Notes: generated from the letters alone by a model not told the origin. 64,000 nt of DNA from Craterostigma plantagineum (GCA_027422505.1 JAPQWV010000747.1:180001-244000); one strand, 5' to 3'. Positions 34,658 to 47,489 are shown, counted from the first letter of the stretch. Translations and numbers: made by a program.

Positions 34658-37600
34658 ATGGAGAACGACGGAGGAATGATCAAGCTGACAGTAACGAATT
34701 ACTCCATATGGAAATCAAGGATGGAGGATTACCTTTATTGCAAAGACCTCCATGATCCGATTGAAAATGGAGGCAAGATGACTGAAGGCGGGAATGCCGA
34801 CCTATGGAAGAAATTGCAAAGAAAGACGCTAGCTGTTATCCGCCAATGGGTGGACATAAGCCTCTACAACCACGCCCGAAATGAGACAGACCCCTACAAA
34901 CTCTGGACGAAATTGGAGGGTATGTACGAGGTGACAAATGCGCTGAGCAAGGTATTCATGATGCGAAAACTCATGAATGTGAAGCTGAACGAGGGACGAT
35001 CAGTTGCTGAACATCTGAATGACTTTGAAGGGCTGGTAACTCAACTCACAAGTGCCGGTCTAGTTCTTGATGATGAGCTACAAGCTTGTCTACTATTGGG
35101 ATCTCTACCTGATAGCTGGGATACGTTGGTGGTATCGCTCACTAACTCCGCACCAAGTGGTAAAGTCACGATGGAGATGGTGAAAAACAGACTCTACAAT
35201 GAAGAGCTACGAAGGAAGGATGCTGCCAGTACCAGTACGGGAAATCAGGCCCTTGTTATGGAGAATAGGGGTCGGAGCAAGAGTAGAGGACCAAAAGGAT
35301 ACAACAAGTCGAAAGATAGATCCAAGTCCAGAGAGATGAGGAAGTGCTACCATTGTGGAAAAATTGGCCACTTACAAAGAAATGTAGACTTCTCAACGGA
35401 AAAAGAGAAACAAGACGATGACAAGAACACGTCTGCAATCGCCTCCAATGATAGTGGAGAGGTTACTCTGGTGAATGAAGCAGACTGCTGTCATGTTGCG
35501 GATGCAAGCACCGAATGGGTAGTGGACTCTGGTGCCTCCTACCATTGTGTTCCAAGACGTGAATACTTCTCCACGTATAAGGCGGGAAACTTTGGCACTA
35601 CCAAGATGGGTAACCAAAGTGTTTCTAAAATAGTGGGAATCGGTGATATCTGTATCCAGACGAGCGTAGGGTGCACATTACGGCTGAAAGATGTGCGACA
35701 CATTCCAGACCTGCGTCTCAATCTGATTTCTGTGAAGGTGCTGGACAACGAAGGATACTATAACGAGATGGCGAATAGCAACTGGAAACTCACCAAAGGA
35801 TCGTTGGTGGTAGCGAGAGGAAAGCTATGCTGCTCGCTGTACAAGATGCATGCAACGATATGTGCTAACCAACTGAACGCAGTTGAAGATGATGCTTCTC
35901 CAAATTTGTGGCACAGACGGCTGGCGCACGTAGGAGAGAAGGGGTTGAATGTCTTGGCTAAAAACTCCCTCATACCAGTAGCCAAGGAGAAAGCGCTGAA
36001 CCCCTGCGATTATTGTTTATTTGGGAAGCAACATAGAGTTTCATTCGCGAAGAACTCAACCAGGCGAATGAAGAAGTTGGAGTTGGTACACTCTGACGTA
36101 TGCGGACCCATGGAAGTCGAATCTCTGGGAGGTAGTAAATATTTTCTGACCTTCATTGATGATGCGTCTCGCAAGACCTGGGTATATCTGTTGCGGACGA
36201 AGGACCAGGTTTTCTATTATTTCAAGAAGTTCCATGCGATGGTGGAAAGAGAAACAGGAATGCCGCTAAAGTGTCTACGCACAGATAATGGTGGTGAATA
36301 CATCTCTCGGGAGTTCAGAGATTATTCCACGAAACATGGCATTAGGCATGAGAAGACAGTTCCTGGTACTCCTCAGCAAAATGGTGTCGCTGAGAGAATG
36401 AATCGGACAATTATGGAGAGAGTCCGAGCGATGCTCAAGATGGCTAATCTATCTAAGTCATTTTGGGGGGAAGCTGTCAACACTGCAGTCTATCTTATCA
36501 ACCGGCTACCTTCATCGGCGTTGGATTTCGATGTACCAGAGAAGGTGTGGACCGGTAGAGACATCTCATATTCCCATTTGAGAGTGTTTGGCTGCAAGGC
36601 GTTCATGCATGTGCCCAAGGAGCAAAGATCGAAGCTTGATGATAAATCAAATCCTTGCATCTTTGTTGGGTACGGAGACGAGGAATTCGGCTACAGACTT
36701 TGGGATCCAAAGAAGAAGAGGACTGTTCGAAGTCGCGACGTAGTATTCCATGAGCACGAGATCATGGGAGACTCAGATGTGGATGTGACGAAATCCACAG
36801 GTGACGGTGTAGACGATTATACACCAGTCAGCATTCCACATGACGGTGCCACGGAGGAAGGAATGCAACAATCAGAACCTGAACCAGAAGAGCCAGTCAT
36901 TGATGATGATGAACCTGTCGTAGATGAACACACTGAAGGTACTGAGCAGGGGGAGCCTTCAGACGCGCAAGAAGCAGTTGAACCTCATCTGAGAAGGTCA
37001 ACTAGGGAACCAACCATCTACGAGGTATCCAAGTTCTGATTATATTTTGATTACTGACGAGGGGGAGCCAGAGAGCTTCCAGGAAGTACAATCTTGTCGG
37101 GACAAAGATTGTTGGACAAAGGCCATGCAAGAGGAGATGGATTCTCTGAAGAAGAATGATACGTACGAGTTAGTTCGATTGCCAAAAGGAAAGAAGACAC
37201 TCAAGAACAAATGGGTGTACAAATTGAAGAAGGATGATGGCAAGCTGGTCAGATACAAGGCTCGATTAGTGGTCAAAGGTTTCACTCAGAGGAAGGGGAT
37301 CGACTTTGACGAGATATTTTCACCGGTCGTGAAGATGAGTTCAATCAGAGTCATACTGGGACTAGCTGCTACCATGGATCTTCACTTGGAGCAACTCGAC
37401 GTGAAGACCGCATTTTTGCATGGTGATCTTGAAGAGGAGATATATATGGAACAACCAGAAGGGTTCGAGGTTAGAGGTAAAGAGGACATGGTCTGCCGGC
37501 TGAAGAAAAGCTTGTACGGTCTGAAACAAGCTCCACGGCAGTGGTACAAGAAATTTGATTCTTTCATGGTGCATCAGGGGTTCAAGAGAACAGATGCAGA

Positions 37601-38619
37601 TCCATGTGTTTACGTCCAGAGATACTCTAACGGTAAATTTATCGTTCTTCTCCTGTATGTTGATGATATGCTAATTGTCGGACAAGATGCAGAGATGATT
37701 AGCAGGTTAAAGAAAGATTTGTCAAAGACGTTTGACATGAAGGATTTGGGTTCGGCAAAGCGGATTCTCGGAATGGAGATTACCCGAGATCGGAAAGCTG
37801 GGAAATTGTGGTTATCCCAGGAGCGCTATATTGAACGAGTTCTAGAGAGGTTCAATATGAAGGATGCTAAGCCTGTTAGCACGCCACTTGCCGCGCACTT
37901 TCAGTTGCGAAAGAAATCCGGTCCATCAACAAACGAAGACGGAGAAGATGTCCCAGATGTTCCATATTCATCGGCGGTCGGAAGTTTAATGTATGCCATG
38001 GTGTGTACGAGACCAGATATCGCTCACGCAGTTGGCGTTGTGAGTCGATTTCTATCGAATCCGGGAAGTCACATTGGGAAGCAGTGAAATGGATCTTGAG
38101 GTACCTGAGAGGAACTTCCAAATTATGCCTAACATTTGGAAGTGGTAAATGTTTTCTTACAGGCTATACAGATGCTGATATGGGCGGTGATCTCGACAGC
38201 AGAAAGTCAACATCGGGATACATATTACATTCTCAGGGGGAGCTATCTCATGGCAGTCGAGGTTACAGAAATGTGTTTCTTTATCAACTACTGAAGCAGA
38301 GTATGTTGCAGCAACGGAAGCTGGCAAGGAGATGCTCTGGTTGAAGAGATTCCTTCAGGAGTTGGGCATTCAGCAGGAGGAGTACATAATATTTTGCGAT
38401 AGTCAAAGTACTTTGGACTTGAGCAAGAATACTATGTATCACTCAAGGACGAAACACATCGACGTTCGTTATCATTGGCTCAGACTGGCTATTGAGGAGA
38501 AAGCGTTCAAGCTACAGAAGATCCACACAGACAAGAATGTTGCGGACATTCTGACGAAGGTTATTCCCAAGGAGAAGACTGAGTTCTGCGCCGGGCAAGC
38601 CGGCATGGACTATCGCTGA
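34658..38619 (+). pseudogene. Copia B gag-pol polyprotein with three one-base frameshifts
   Basis: The start is ATG 34658 (MENDGGMIKLTVTNYSIWK). One open frame to 37039 holds Gag, a knuckle CYHCGKIGHLQRN with Val where the last Cys is expected (about 35345-35386), protease WVVDSGASYHC, GAG-pre-integrase LWHRRLAHVGEKG and integrase. The integrase shows HSDVCGPM, FIDDAS, RTDNGGEY and TPQQNGVAERMNR. RT (37047-38067) has QLDVKTAFLHGDLEEEIYM and LLYVDDMLIVG. RNase H has DADMGGDLDSRKSTSGY and ends KNVADILTK. Frames change at about 37035, 38067 and 38230, each explained by one missing base. The LTRs are almost identical, so these shifts are either very recent or consensus errors. TNT1-like by overall motif pattern. 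Confidence 0.93.
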
Positions 38620-38656
38620 GGCGGTAGGAGTTCTTCCCCGCAAATAATGAATGAGA

Positions 38657-38673
38657 GGCTGGAGGGGGAGAAT
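38657..38673 (+). other. Polypurine tract of Copia B
   Basis: GGCTGGAGGGGGAGAAT directly precedes the 3' LTR and would prime plus-strand DNA synthesis. Confidence 0.85.
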
Positions 38674-39304
38674 TGATGGGATCCAGCCTTGCAAAAGCCG
38701 CCCACCAAAGGAGAAAAAAAAAATAAAATAATATTATTAATATTATATTATAATATTATTTATATATATAATAAAATAATGAAAGGTTTATATTGAAGGG
38801 CGACGCGGCGCATTCCTGACCATTCGTTTCGAGTGGTCCAGAAGAGCTGAAGACATCTATAAATAGGCTGAGCTTCTTCAGTTATTATCATCACAAGCTC
38901 ATTCGAGTTTTACTAAATAGAGAGAAGTAGTTCGAGTGAATTGTGAGGTTATCAGTTCAGGTAGAAACTGATAGGGTTCCACATCCACAGAGAGGTGTGA
39001 GGTAAACACGAGTGGTAAAAGTGAGATAGTAAAAATTCGAGGGTTGTAATTTTTACTATATTGAAGATTTTGCCGACTCGGCCGTGGTTTTTCCCTCTTC
39101 GTTAACAGAGGGTTTTCCACGTTAAAATTCTGGTGTTCTTTCTTACCTTACGGTAATTTTATTTTTACCGTGGTAGTTACTGTGCGGTCCCACCAAATTT
39201 ACCTCGTGGGTCCCACTTCTCCCGATCGTCGTACCGAGCCAAACCGGGACCAGTTCTGCTGCGGGGCCCACTGACCACCGCGGGGCCCACCACCATTCCC
39301 AACA
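38674..39304 (+). repeat. 3' LTR of Copia B
   Basis: This 631-bp LTR is nearly identical to 33916-34548. Visible differences are one substitution (ATCAGTTC for ATCAATTC), one-base changes in A, T and G runs (GTGCGGTCC for GTGCGGGTCC), and the length of the TATA repeat near 38760. It carries the same TATA box (38858-38867). Confidence 0.95.
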
Positions 39305-40309
39305 TTACCGAGCTCGGAATCGACAGTAATACATCGTTTGTTATCTCTTTTTTCCTCATGGCGCTTTATTTTTACGTACATTCTAATTCTTCTTTATCTG
39401 CGGATGTATATGATGTGGACGCAGAAGCAACGCCTAAGAGGATCCTCGAGAAGATGGGCGTGCCCGGGATTACGAGGGAGAACGTCGCTAGCCACCTTCA
39501 GGTATTCGAACAAACCCCTCGGTTTAATTAATTAGTTATCATGTCAATTCTATATTTATCTCATCTATAAAACTTTATAAATTATAAGTATCAAGATTGA
39601 AAGTAGCATTAAATTAAATATAATTGTGTAGAGAAGTATTGATTTCTTCTTATATTTGACGTCCGGACTTGGGTTTTGATGAAAAAGCTGACTCACTTAC
39701 TTCTCTTGGTCGATGCAGAAGTATCGATTATCTCTGAAGAGGCAGTCTGAGGAACGGCCAGCCGACGAGCATCCTGACAACTATGTTTCCGTCCGTCAAA
39801 CTCAACAACAATTTTCGGTCGACTTTCCAGAATCTTGGCCTAGGGCCTTTTTTCGATTTTCGGTCGACATTCCACCGCTACTCGTCGAAAGCTCGGGCAC
39901 GACGCCGATGGAGTTGCCTCCTCATCAAGAGCCACCACAGCAATCGAACAGATTAAATTTCCCGCACGATTTTGCCCCTCAGCCCGACGGTGACGTGGCA
40001 GACGGCGGGCAGCTGCCGCCCTTGTTGGCGAAAGTTGAGAATGACGACTTCGGTACGGAATTAGAGAAGTTGTTATTATGGGATGACGATATTTCGAAAG
40101 AGGTATATGAATATGAATGTATTATATATTGATTTCGTTTTTCTCATATAAATTTTTATTATTGACGTCGTCGTCGGCGTCAAAACTTACTTCTCATCTT
40201 TTTAACTTAATCTCTTGTGCATTTTTTTTAGGACTGCGACGACGTCACTGCTCAGGCCGGAAGCTTCTCATCGCTATCGCAACTGAGTTTGCCTAATTTC
40301 AATCCCTAG

Positions 40310-40829
40310 ATTGTTTTTCTTGAATATATTGAGAACTATGAAAACTGCATTGTTATCTGTTGATGACGAAGAAACTTGTCGATTATTCGGTTTCAGATGA
40401 GTGTATTAGTGAGCAGTAGAGATGCAGGCGTAGTTTATTTGGCTTGATGATCATTTGTGTTGGCTGATAAACAGTGTATCATTTTGCTTGCAATGAAATT
40501 ACTTTTTTTTTTAATTATTATTATAATGGCCGAACTTTATATAATCCCAAAGACAGCGAATTAAAGCACAACCAAACTCTCCTTTTTCGATTGCGTGAAC
40601 GAATTCTTAGGCCTTCGCTTTTGTCTCCATATGATGCCAATGGAGGTTTCAAGCAATGGGCTAAGGGACAGTTGATATTAGAAGAAAATATCAGAAACTA
40701 GCAGAAAAAGTTCATAAGAGAAGTTTCTCATTGTAGTAATAAAATGAGAGAAAAAGCCGTGTAGTAATATGGCTTGACTACGACGTCGTAGCGTTTAACT
40801 TTAAACTTGGGATGCATCCATATAGATTT
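40310..40829 (+). other. 3' flank of response-regulator copy B
   Basis: Non-coding. Positions 40432-40620 (GGCTTGATGATC, GCTGATAAACAGTGT, CTCCTTTTTCGATTGCG) are repeated at 45640-45815 and, more weakly, at 26310-26390. They mark the duplicated unit's 3' side. Confidence 0.6.
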
Positions 40830-43800
40830 AAACATACTTAATTCTATGGTAGACGAAGCGGTTGCCGCGACTTTCGGCCATGGACCATATCTTCGACTCA
40901 TAAGTATTTCTAGGCTTGTCGAGGGGGCAGGGAATCCCCGCATTTTTTTCCCCGCTTGTGCTCTTAGAGTCCTTCATGTCAGATATCCAGTTTGCATCTG
41001 TGTAGCCTTCTAACACAGCCGGATATCGACCATAGTGTAATCCATAGTCTCTAGTATACCGCAAATATCTCAAAACCCGTATTATAGCGGTCCAATGATC
41101 CGCACTCGGATTGCTCGTGTACGAACTCAGTTTTTGTTTATAGCATAAGCAATATCTGGCCTAGTACAGCTCATTAGATACATCAAGCTTCCGATAATCC
41201 GGGAGTATTCTACTTGAGAAATAGTCTCGCCGCGATTTTTGGACAAATGAACGCTTCGATCTAATGGCATTCTAGCAACACCAGAATCACCCTTGCAGAA
41301 TTTATCGAGAATTTTGTCTACGTAATGAGCTTGACTCAAAACAAGACTGTTACTCGTTCATTTGATTTTAATTCCTAAAATCACGATTCACGTCCGCAAG
41401 CCCCATATCTTTCACGTCAAATTTTGAATTTAACATATCCTTGGTAGAATTGACCATTTTGTCGTTACTACCAACAATGAGTATGTCGTCTACATACAGA
41501 CATAAAATGATGTAGTCATCGCCTGCTTCCTTTGAGTAAACGCGTTTATCGCTCTCATTGACTTTAAAGCCGTAGTTGATCATCGCGTGATCAAACTTTT
41601 CGTGCCACTTCTTAGGGGCTTGTTTCAAACCATACAAAGATTTGATCAATCTACAGACTTTCTTTTCGGTTCTCAGAGCACTAAAACCCTCGGGTTGCTC
41701 CATATAGATTTCTTCGTATAATTCACCGTTTAAGAAAGCTGTTTTGACATCCATTTGATGTACTTTCAATTTCTTTATGACGCGATAGCAAGTATCATCC
41801 TTATCGAATTTATTCTCGTCACAGGAGAATATGTGTCAAAATAATCTAAGCATTTGCGTTGCTTGTATCATTTGATAACAAGTCTGACTTTATACTTTTC
41901 CACAGACCCATCTGGTCTCATTTTTCTTTTAAAGATCCTTTTTAATCCTGAAGGTTTACACCCCTTTGGTAGAGCAACTAACTCCCAAGTATGATTCTGC
42001 AAAATAGAATCAATCTCGCTTTTTATGGCTTCTTTCCATAAACAAAAGATTTCTCTATTCGGGTACGCTTGCTTCGTCTCGGTTCAGTGTCATGAACAAT
42101 ACTAGAATCTCGGTTTCTATATCATCTCGTTTAGATGTACCGGATCCATCATCGGATTTACAAGGAAATACATTTCAAAGAAACATGCATTCCTCGATTC
42201 CATGACAGTGTTCTTCTGTATATCCGAAATTTTTGAATCATATACAAGAAACCGATATGCCGTACTATTGTGTGCATATCCTATGAAAATACAGTCCACC
42301 GTTTTAGGACCAATTTTCACCGCTTTAGGCGTAGGTACGGCTACCTTCGCCAAACACCCCCACATTCGCAAATATTGGTACGAAGGCGTCTTACCTTTCC
42401 ATAACTTATATGGAGTTTCATTCATTTTCTTTCGAGGTATCCTATTTAATAGGTAACTACTCGTCAAGATAGCTTCGCCCCACATATTTGGCGATAGACC
42501 TGAACTCAATAACATCGCATTCATCATTTCTTTTAATGTGCGATTCTTTCGTTCGGCTACTCCGTTGATTGAGGTGAATACGGGACGGCCACTTCATGGA
42601 CGATACCATGCTCCATACAAAAGCTCCCAATTGCAAAGTTGCCTTTCAACTTCGGTTTTGTAGAGAACGAATTTCTCTAATGATTCGTCTTTGCTCTTAA
42701 GAAAATAAACATAGCAATGTTTGGTGCAGTCGTCAATAAATGTTATAAAATATTTATTGCCACCACGTGTTTGAACATATTTCAAATCACATAAATCGCT
42801 ATGAATCAATTCAAGCGGTTCGGTACTTCTTGCTACCGAGGAGAAAGACGATCTCGTCATTTTTGCTTCAACGCAAATTTTGCATTTATGTTTCGAATTA
42901 ATTTCGAATGTTGGAAGATGGTCCATATTAATTAATCGACGTAACGATTCAAAACGATTCAAAATTCACGTGACCTACGTGCCACAAATGGAAGATTCAA
43001 GCAAGTAAACAGAAGAACGTTTTTCATTCTCATTTACAATAGTCATTACATTGAGCTTGAACAAACCATCACAGGCGTAGCCTTTTCCAACAAACACACC
43101 CGACTTAGACAATCACTTTGTCGGATTCAATAACAATACGAAAACCATGCTTGTTCAACAAGAGTCCCGAAATCAGATTTTTTCGTATCTCCAGGAAGTA
43201 TAACACATCTTTCAGCGTCAATATTTCCCGGAAGTCATTTTGAGAAGCACGCTTCCTTTACCCTCGACGGTAGCAGCAGCCGAGTTGCCCATGTAGATCT
43301 TTTCTCCTTCATCTGGCTCACATGTAGAGAAGAATCTACTGTTCGTGCACACATGACGTGTAGCACCGGTATCGATCCACCATTTTTGTGGATTCGACCC
43401 AATCATGTTTACCTCCGACACCACCGCGACAAGATTCATCTCGTCAACCTCCTTGGTAATGTCTCTCACCATGTTGGCTTCATGGCTCCTTTTCGGAAGG
43501 AGACAGTCCGACGACTTGTGGCCCAATTTGCCGCAGTTGAAGCACTTTTCCTTGAACTTATAGTTCGGCTTAGCGATGCCTCCGGTCGTCCCAAGTTTTG
43601 CTTTGGGTTTAACCGCGCCTTTGCCCTTTTTAGAGCTATGCTCCACCACGTTTACTTTCGGTTCAGATGAGCTCGACGCTCTCTTTTCCGACCTTTTGTT
43701 GTCTTCTTCGATTTGAAGTCTAACAATCAGATCCTCCAAAGACATTTCCTTGCGCTTATGCTTGAGATAGGTTTTGAAGTCCTTCCAACCTGACGGAAAC

Positions 43801-44305
43801 TTCTCAATGATAGCAGCGACTTGGAAAGATTCGCTTAGAACCATTCGTTCTGCATGGATCTCGTGCAAGATCAATTGGATCTCTTGCACTTGACTGATCA
43901 CAGTCTTGGAATCGACCATCTTATAATCAAGGAATCGTCCGACAATAAATTTCTTTGTACCGGCATCCTCAGTTTTATATTTCGGTCTAACAATTCCCAC
44001 AATTCCTTAGCCGTAGCGACCGCACCATACACGTTGTACAGAGTATCGCTTAGAGCATTTAGGATGTAATTGCAGCACAAGAAGTCAGAATGCTTCCATG
44101 CATCAATCGTATTTACCACCTCAACATTTGTCTCACCTTCATTAACCTTCGGCTCGATCTCTTTCAAGTAGGTGGCCAGATTCAGCGTGGTGAGGTAGAA
44201 GAGCATCTTCTGCTGCCATCTCTTGAACGTGGAAGCAGTCCCCGCAAACTTCTCGGGCTTCTCCAAGTGGCTAACTGGTACGGTCGGTCGCATCATGGCA
44301 GGCAC
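40830..44305 (-). pseudogene. Copia C gag-pol, decayed
   Basis: From ATG 44305, gag reads STFKRWQQKMLFYLTTLNL with a knuckle [14 protein letters not shown] (43544-43503). Protease has [12 protein letters not shown] and integrase has [20 protein letters not shown] (about 42780). Further on are PNMWGEAIL, RT QMDVKTAFLNGELYEEIYM and CLYVDDILIVG, and partial RNase H ([38 protein letters not shown]). The frames break repeatedly (for example near 43990, 43215, 42960, 42590, 41830, 41370 and 41110), and pieces of integrase are missing. It is older and more damaged than element A. Confidence 0.9.
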
Positions 44306-44395
44306 GGCGTTGGTGTGAACCGCGTTGTTGTCTTCGTCATGGTTGAGCTGTGGTTGTCCGACATCTTCGTGGGATCGTAGAGTCTGTTTTAAGAT

Positions 44396-45018
44396 TGTTG
44401 GCCGGAAAAAAAAAATATCGTTGGCTGATTTCCACCTTCTTCAACTCCTTGTTGAGAAGCTTGTTGTAACGCACCATCGCCTTGCAAATATCCACGAACG
44501 ATAGACCCGAAATTAGATAGAACCGGAAAGAAAATATTCGAAGATTGTGCAAACACAATTTCCTAAAACAGATTCGCTCCCTTACGTATGTGCTAGACGT
44601 TTTGACTAGCGTCTGTTTCCCAGGATACTTCGAAATCACGGCGTTCGTTTAGCACAAAAACGACACCGACGGCAAATGGAACAAAAGCGATATAGCAGAA
44701 CCAATTTGAGAGATATTCGTATTTTCTTTTCTTTCTATTTCTTGTGTTTAATTCTTATGCTTAATAACCTATTTATAGAACCCAAAATTTATTAAAGAAT
44801 TTTTTTTTAATTAGATGACATGATGTTTGAGTGGTTTTAACCACTCCAACATTTAATCGAAGACATTAACTTGAGGAGTGGCTAGCCCCTACATGGGCCT
44901 TCTAGAAGTCGGGCCGTAATTGGGCAAGTTCGAAGCCCAATAATATTTAATTTCGAAGCCCAATTCCTCATTCACATAAATAATTTATAAAATCAACTAT
45001 ACTATAAATTTTCTAACA
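44396..45018 (-). repeat. 5' LTR of Copia C
   Basis: It runs TGTTGGCCGG ... TTTTCTAACA on the plus strand, 623 bp, so on the element's strand it starts TGTTAGAAAA. A TATAAATAGG box on the minus strand (about 44780-44771) is the likely promoter. As in element A, no TGGTATCAGA primer site follows it. Confidence 0.78.
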
Positions 45019-46052
45019 GATTTTAATTTATAACCAAAGATTTTCCTTTTTGTTTGATAATTTGGTTTCGAACGAAACTCGAAGTACCGACAACTCGAAT
45101 TCGGAAGTTTTATAAATCATATCATTTCAGATTGCAAATGTTGATAAATATATTCTCTGTTAATTTCGTTTAACATTTCATTTTGCGGATGGTATACGAA
45201 AAAAATTAATTAGGAGAATTAAATTCTATTCGATATTTAACTTGACTATCAGAAGACGATCCACTGAGGTCTGATGAAGTCCACGGAGAAAGTTTGATGT
45301 AAGGCGACCAATGTTTTCGAGCATCATCAATATATGATTTATTAAAACATGCTAAAAAATTAAAAACTGAAAATGATTGAGCTATTTTTTTTTAAATAAT
45401 TACTATATTCCATTTTTAATATGGTTCAATAAAAAAAATTTAAGTAGGTAAAATCTTCGCAAGTTTTCCTATTTTATTAACTTTTAGTAAAACACCCTTT
45501 TATTAAAATAAATTTTAAATAACCCTATTTAGTAAAAAATGCCCTGCTTTTCCCTTTTTTTGCGATTTATAGGAAACAAGCTCCTCACCGTATCATTATA
45601 TCACCTTTTACTTTTCCAATTTATATGTTATCAACGTACGTTATTTGGCTTGATGATCTTTTTGTCTTGGCTGATAAACAGTGTACCATTTTGCGGTGCA
45701 ATAAAATTACTTCCCCTTTTTTTATTATTATGGCCGAACTTTAAATTACCAAAAGACAGTGAAAAACGAAACCAGAGGCTCCTTTTTCGATTGCGCGAAC
45801 GAATTGTTAGGCCTTCGCTTTCGAAGTAAGGGGCAGCAGATCATTAGAAAAAAGAAAAAACTAGCAAAAAAGAAGGTCACAGATAAGTTTCTGTCGTAGC
45901 CTTGGAAATGTTTGTGCATGAACTGATTTTTAATCCTCTTGGACATAAAAAATCTGAAATGTGGAATGTGTCATGAAAAAAAAAAAAAAGAATGTATCAT
46001 GAAGGCCGAGGACAGCGCAATGGTTTGCTGCTGACGTGGCATGAATATTGAA
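45019..46052. other. Spacer with a ghost of a response-regulator copy
   Basis: AT-rich and without an open gene. Positions about 45585-45620 match the sequence just upstream of the copy B ATG (TATATCACCTTTTACT). Positions 45640-45815 match the sequence downstream of its stop. Everything in between, that is the whole coding region, is absent. Confidence 0.7.
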
Positions 46053-46591
46053 GGGTAAATTAGTAGTCAGGCCCTAATATGATATTTTCAACATGTTTCA
46101 GGCCCCATACGAATTTTATATAGAGAGAAGGACCAAAGTTAAGTTAAATTTAGAGAATAGGACCTCATTTTTGCAAAAAAGACCAATTTACCCATGATAG
46201 ATGAAAGAATTACTTCATTTTGCCATCATCTTTCACCAACCGACGGATGCTAAAAACTGAATCTGAAATCTTGATATATTTTGATTGTTTTGAGTGGATA
46301 TTGTTTTGCGGCCTCAATCTTTGACGGGTATTACTAATGAAGATAAATTATTGATGTATCCAATAAAATTATGCTTAAAACCCTTTGAAAATTTCGTTTA
46401 AAAAACAAATGAAATTTCGACAGAGAAAACAAGTTGAGATCCATGAAAATGTCAACGTTTGTGACAGAATAAAGTTTTTTCGTCCTCCATTTTGGATGGG
46501 TCTTACTAATCAAGACGGAATTTTGTAAGTATTGCAGATTGAAATGCATGCGGATTAACTAGCTTGTCAGGTAACACAAACTGATAACTGA

Positions 46592-46675
46592 GTAACATTT
46601 TATGCATCCTGAGTAACACTTTCTGCATTATGGGTAACAGTTCATGCATTCTGGGTAACAATTTATGCAATCTGG
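46592..46675. repeat. 21-bp tandem array 1 in the MULE-like element
   Basis: Four exact 21-bp units start at 46592, 46613, 46634 and 46655. The pattern is GTAACA-n-TTyATGCATyCTGG. The next bases, GTACCC, begin a diverged fifth. Confidence 0.9.
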
Positions 46676-47048
46676 GTACCCATATGCCATCGTCTCTTCC
46701 AAACGATGAACGCACAAACCATGTTCAACGATATCAAAATATATGATCTAAAGCCGGCTCAATCTCGACGTTAAAAACCGAATAAGGTTAAATCGAAGAT
46801 AATTTCTCATGGGTGTCAATAATCAATGAAAATTTTTGAAGTTTATATTGGAATAATGTATTAAAAGTAATTCGAAAATCTCGTTGAAACAAGGGAAATC
46901 TGGACTTTAATGCTGAATAAGGTGAAGTTGGTCATGAGTCTTAATAATCAATGAAAATATTGGTGTTAATCGCGAAGAAATTTGATGCGGTCCATGATTG
47001 AAGCTTTGCTAATTAAACGCTCGCTAAGTAACAATTTCTGCATTATAG

Positions 47049-47152
47049 GTAACAATTTATGAACCCTGGATAACACTTTATGCATCCTGGGTAACACTTT
47101 ATGCAATCTGGGTAACAGTTCATGCATCTGGGTAACAATTTATGCAATCTGG
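47049..47152. repeat. 21-bp tandem array 2 in the MULE-like element
   Basis: Five units start at 47049, 47070, 47091, 47112 (one base short) and 47132, with the same consensus as array 1. This array and about 200 bp after it repeat the array 1 region at a spacing of about 478 bp (ATGCCATCGTCTCTTCC at 46684 and 47161). Confidence 0.9.
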
Positions 47153-47489
47153 GTACCCACATGCCATCGTCTCTTCCAAACGATGATTGCACAAACCATG
47201 TTCAACGAATATCAAAATTTATGATCTAAAGCCGGCTCAATCTCGACGTTAATGACCGAATAAGGTTAAATCGAAGATAATTTCTCATGGGTGTCAATAA
47301 TCAATGAAAATTTTTGAAGTTTATATTGGAATAATGTATTAAAAGTAATTCGAAAATGAGGATCTTACAATTTGGTGCTATGTGTATCTGATATTTATGT
47401 GTAGCATGTTTCTTTTGAACAAACTTCGCTTCAGTTGCTAAATATGTATGCATGATTCTGGTAAAATCGTCTGTTGTTTACTCATTTCC

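Larger units (their letters stand above)
33916..39304 (+). mobile_element. Copia retrotransposon B
   Basis: This full-length 5389-bp Copia element inserted into the GARP exon of the response-regulator gene, generating a perfect target duplication TTACC (33911-33915 and 39305-39309). LTRs are 633 and 631 bp and nearly identical, so the insertion is very recent. The PBS (34551-34563), polypurine tract (38657-38673) and all domains in Copia order are present. It lies in the same direction as the host gene. Confidence 0.97.
32896..40309 (+). pseudogene. Type-B response regulator-like gene (copy B) interrupted by Copia B
   Basis: Exons 32896-33034, 33272-33419, 33539-33915 plus 39310-39325 (split by the retrotransposon), 39425-39501, 39719-40102 and 40232-40309 encode a receiver domain and a GARP/Myb-like DNA-binding domain. 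The product would be about 405 aa. In type-B regulators a phosphorelay from histidine kinases activates cytokinin-response transcription in the nucleus. The receiver has RVLLVDHNPNCLRVL, where the usual acidic pair is Asp-His, and DYLIKPI with the conserved Lys. The GARP helix reads KPRVLWNDNELHAKFVDAV before the insertion and KRILEKMGVPGITRENVASHLQ after it, then KYRLSLKR. The C-terminus is acidic. Exon 2 has GGG where copy D has GG (about 33343), a one-base frameshift. The 5.4 kb insertion in the GARP exon also breaks it. Confidence 0.88.
40830..45018 (-). mobile_element. Copia retrotransposon C, 3' truncated
   Basis: This is a minus-strand Copia element related to element A in both gag and pol. 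Only one LTR remains (44396-45018). The other side ends without an LTR near 40830. There, a segment matching the tail of element A (CGGCCATGGACCATATC, compare 27247) is joined directly to RNase H, showing an internal deletion of the RNase H C-terminus. No target duplication can be defined. Confidence 0.85.

Noticed and set aside
46592..47152. A CRISPR-like array
   Set aside because: The repeats are direct and have no spacers, and this is plant nuclear DNA; they are subrepeats of a transposon.
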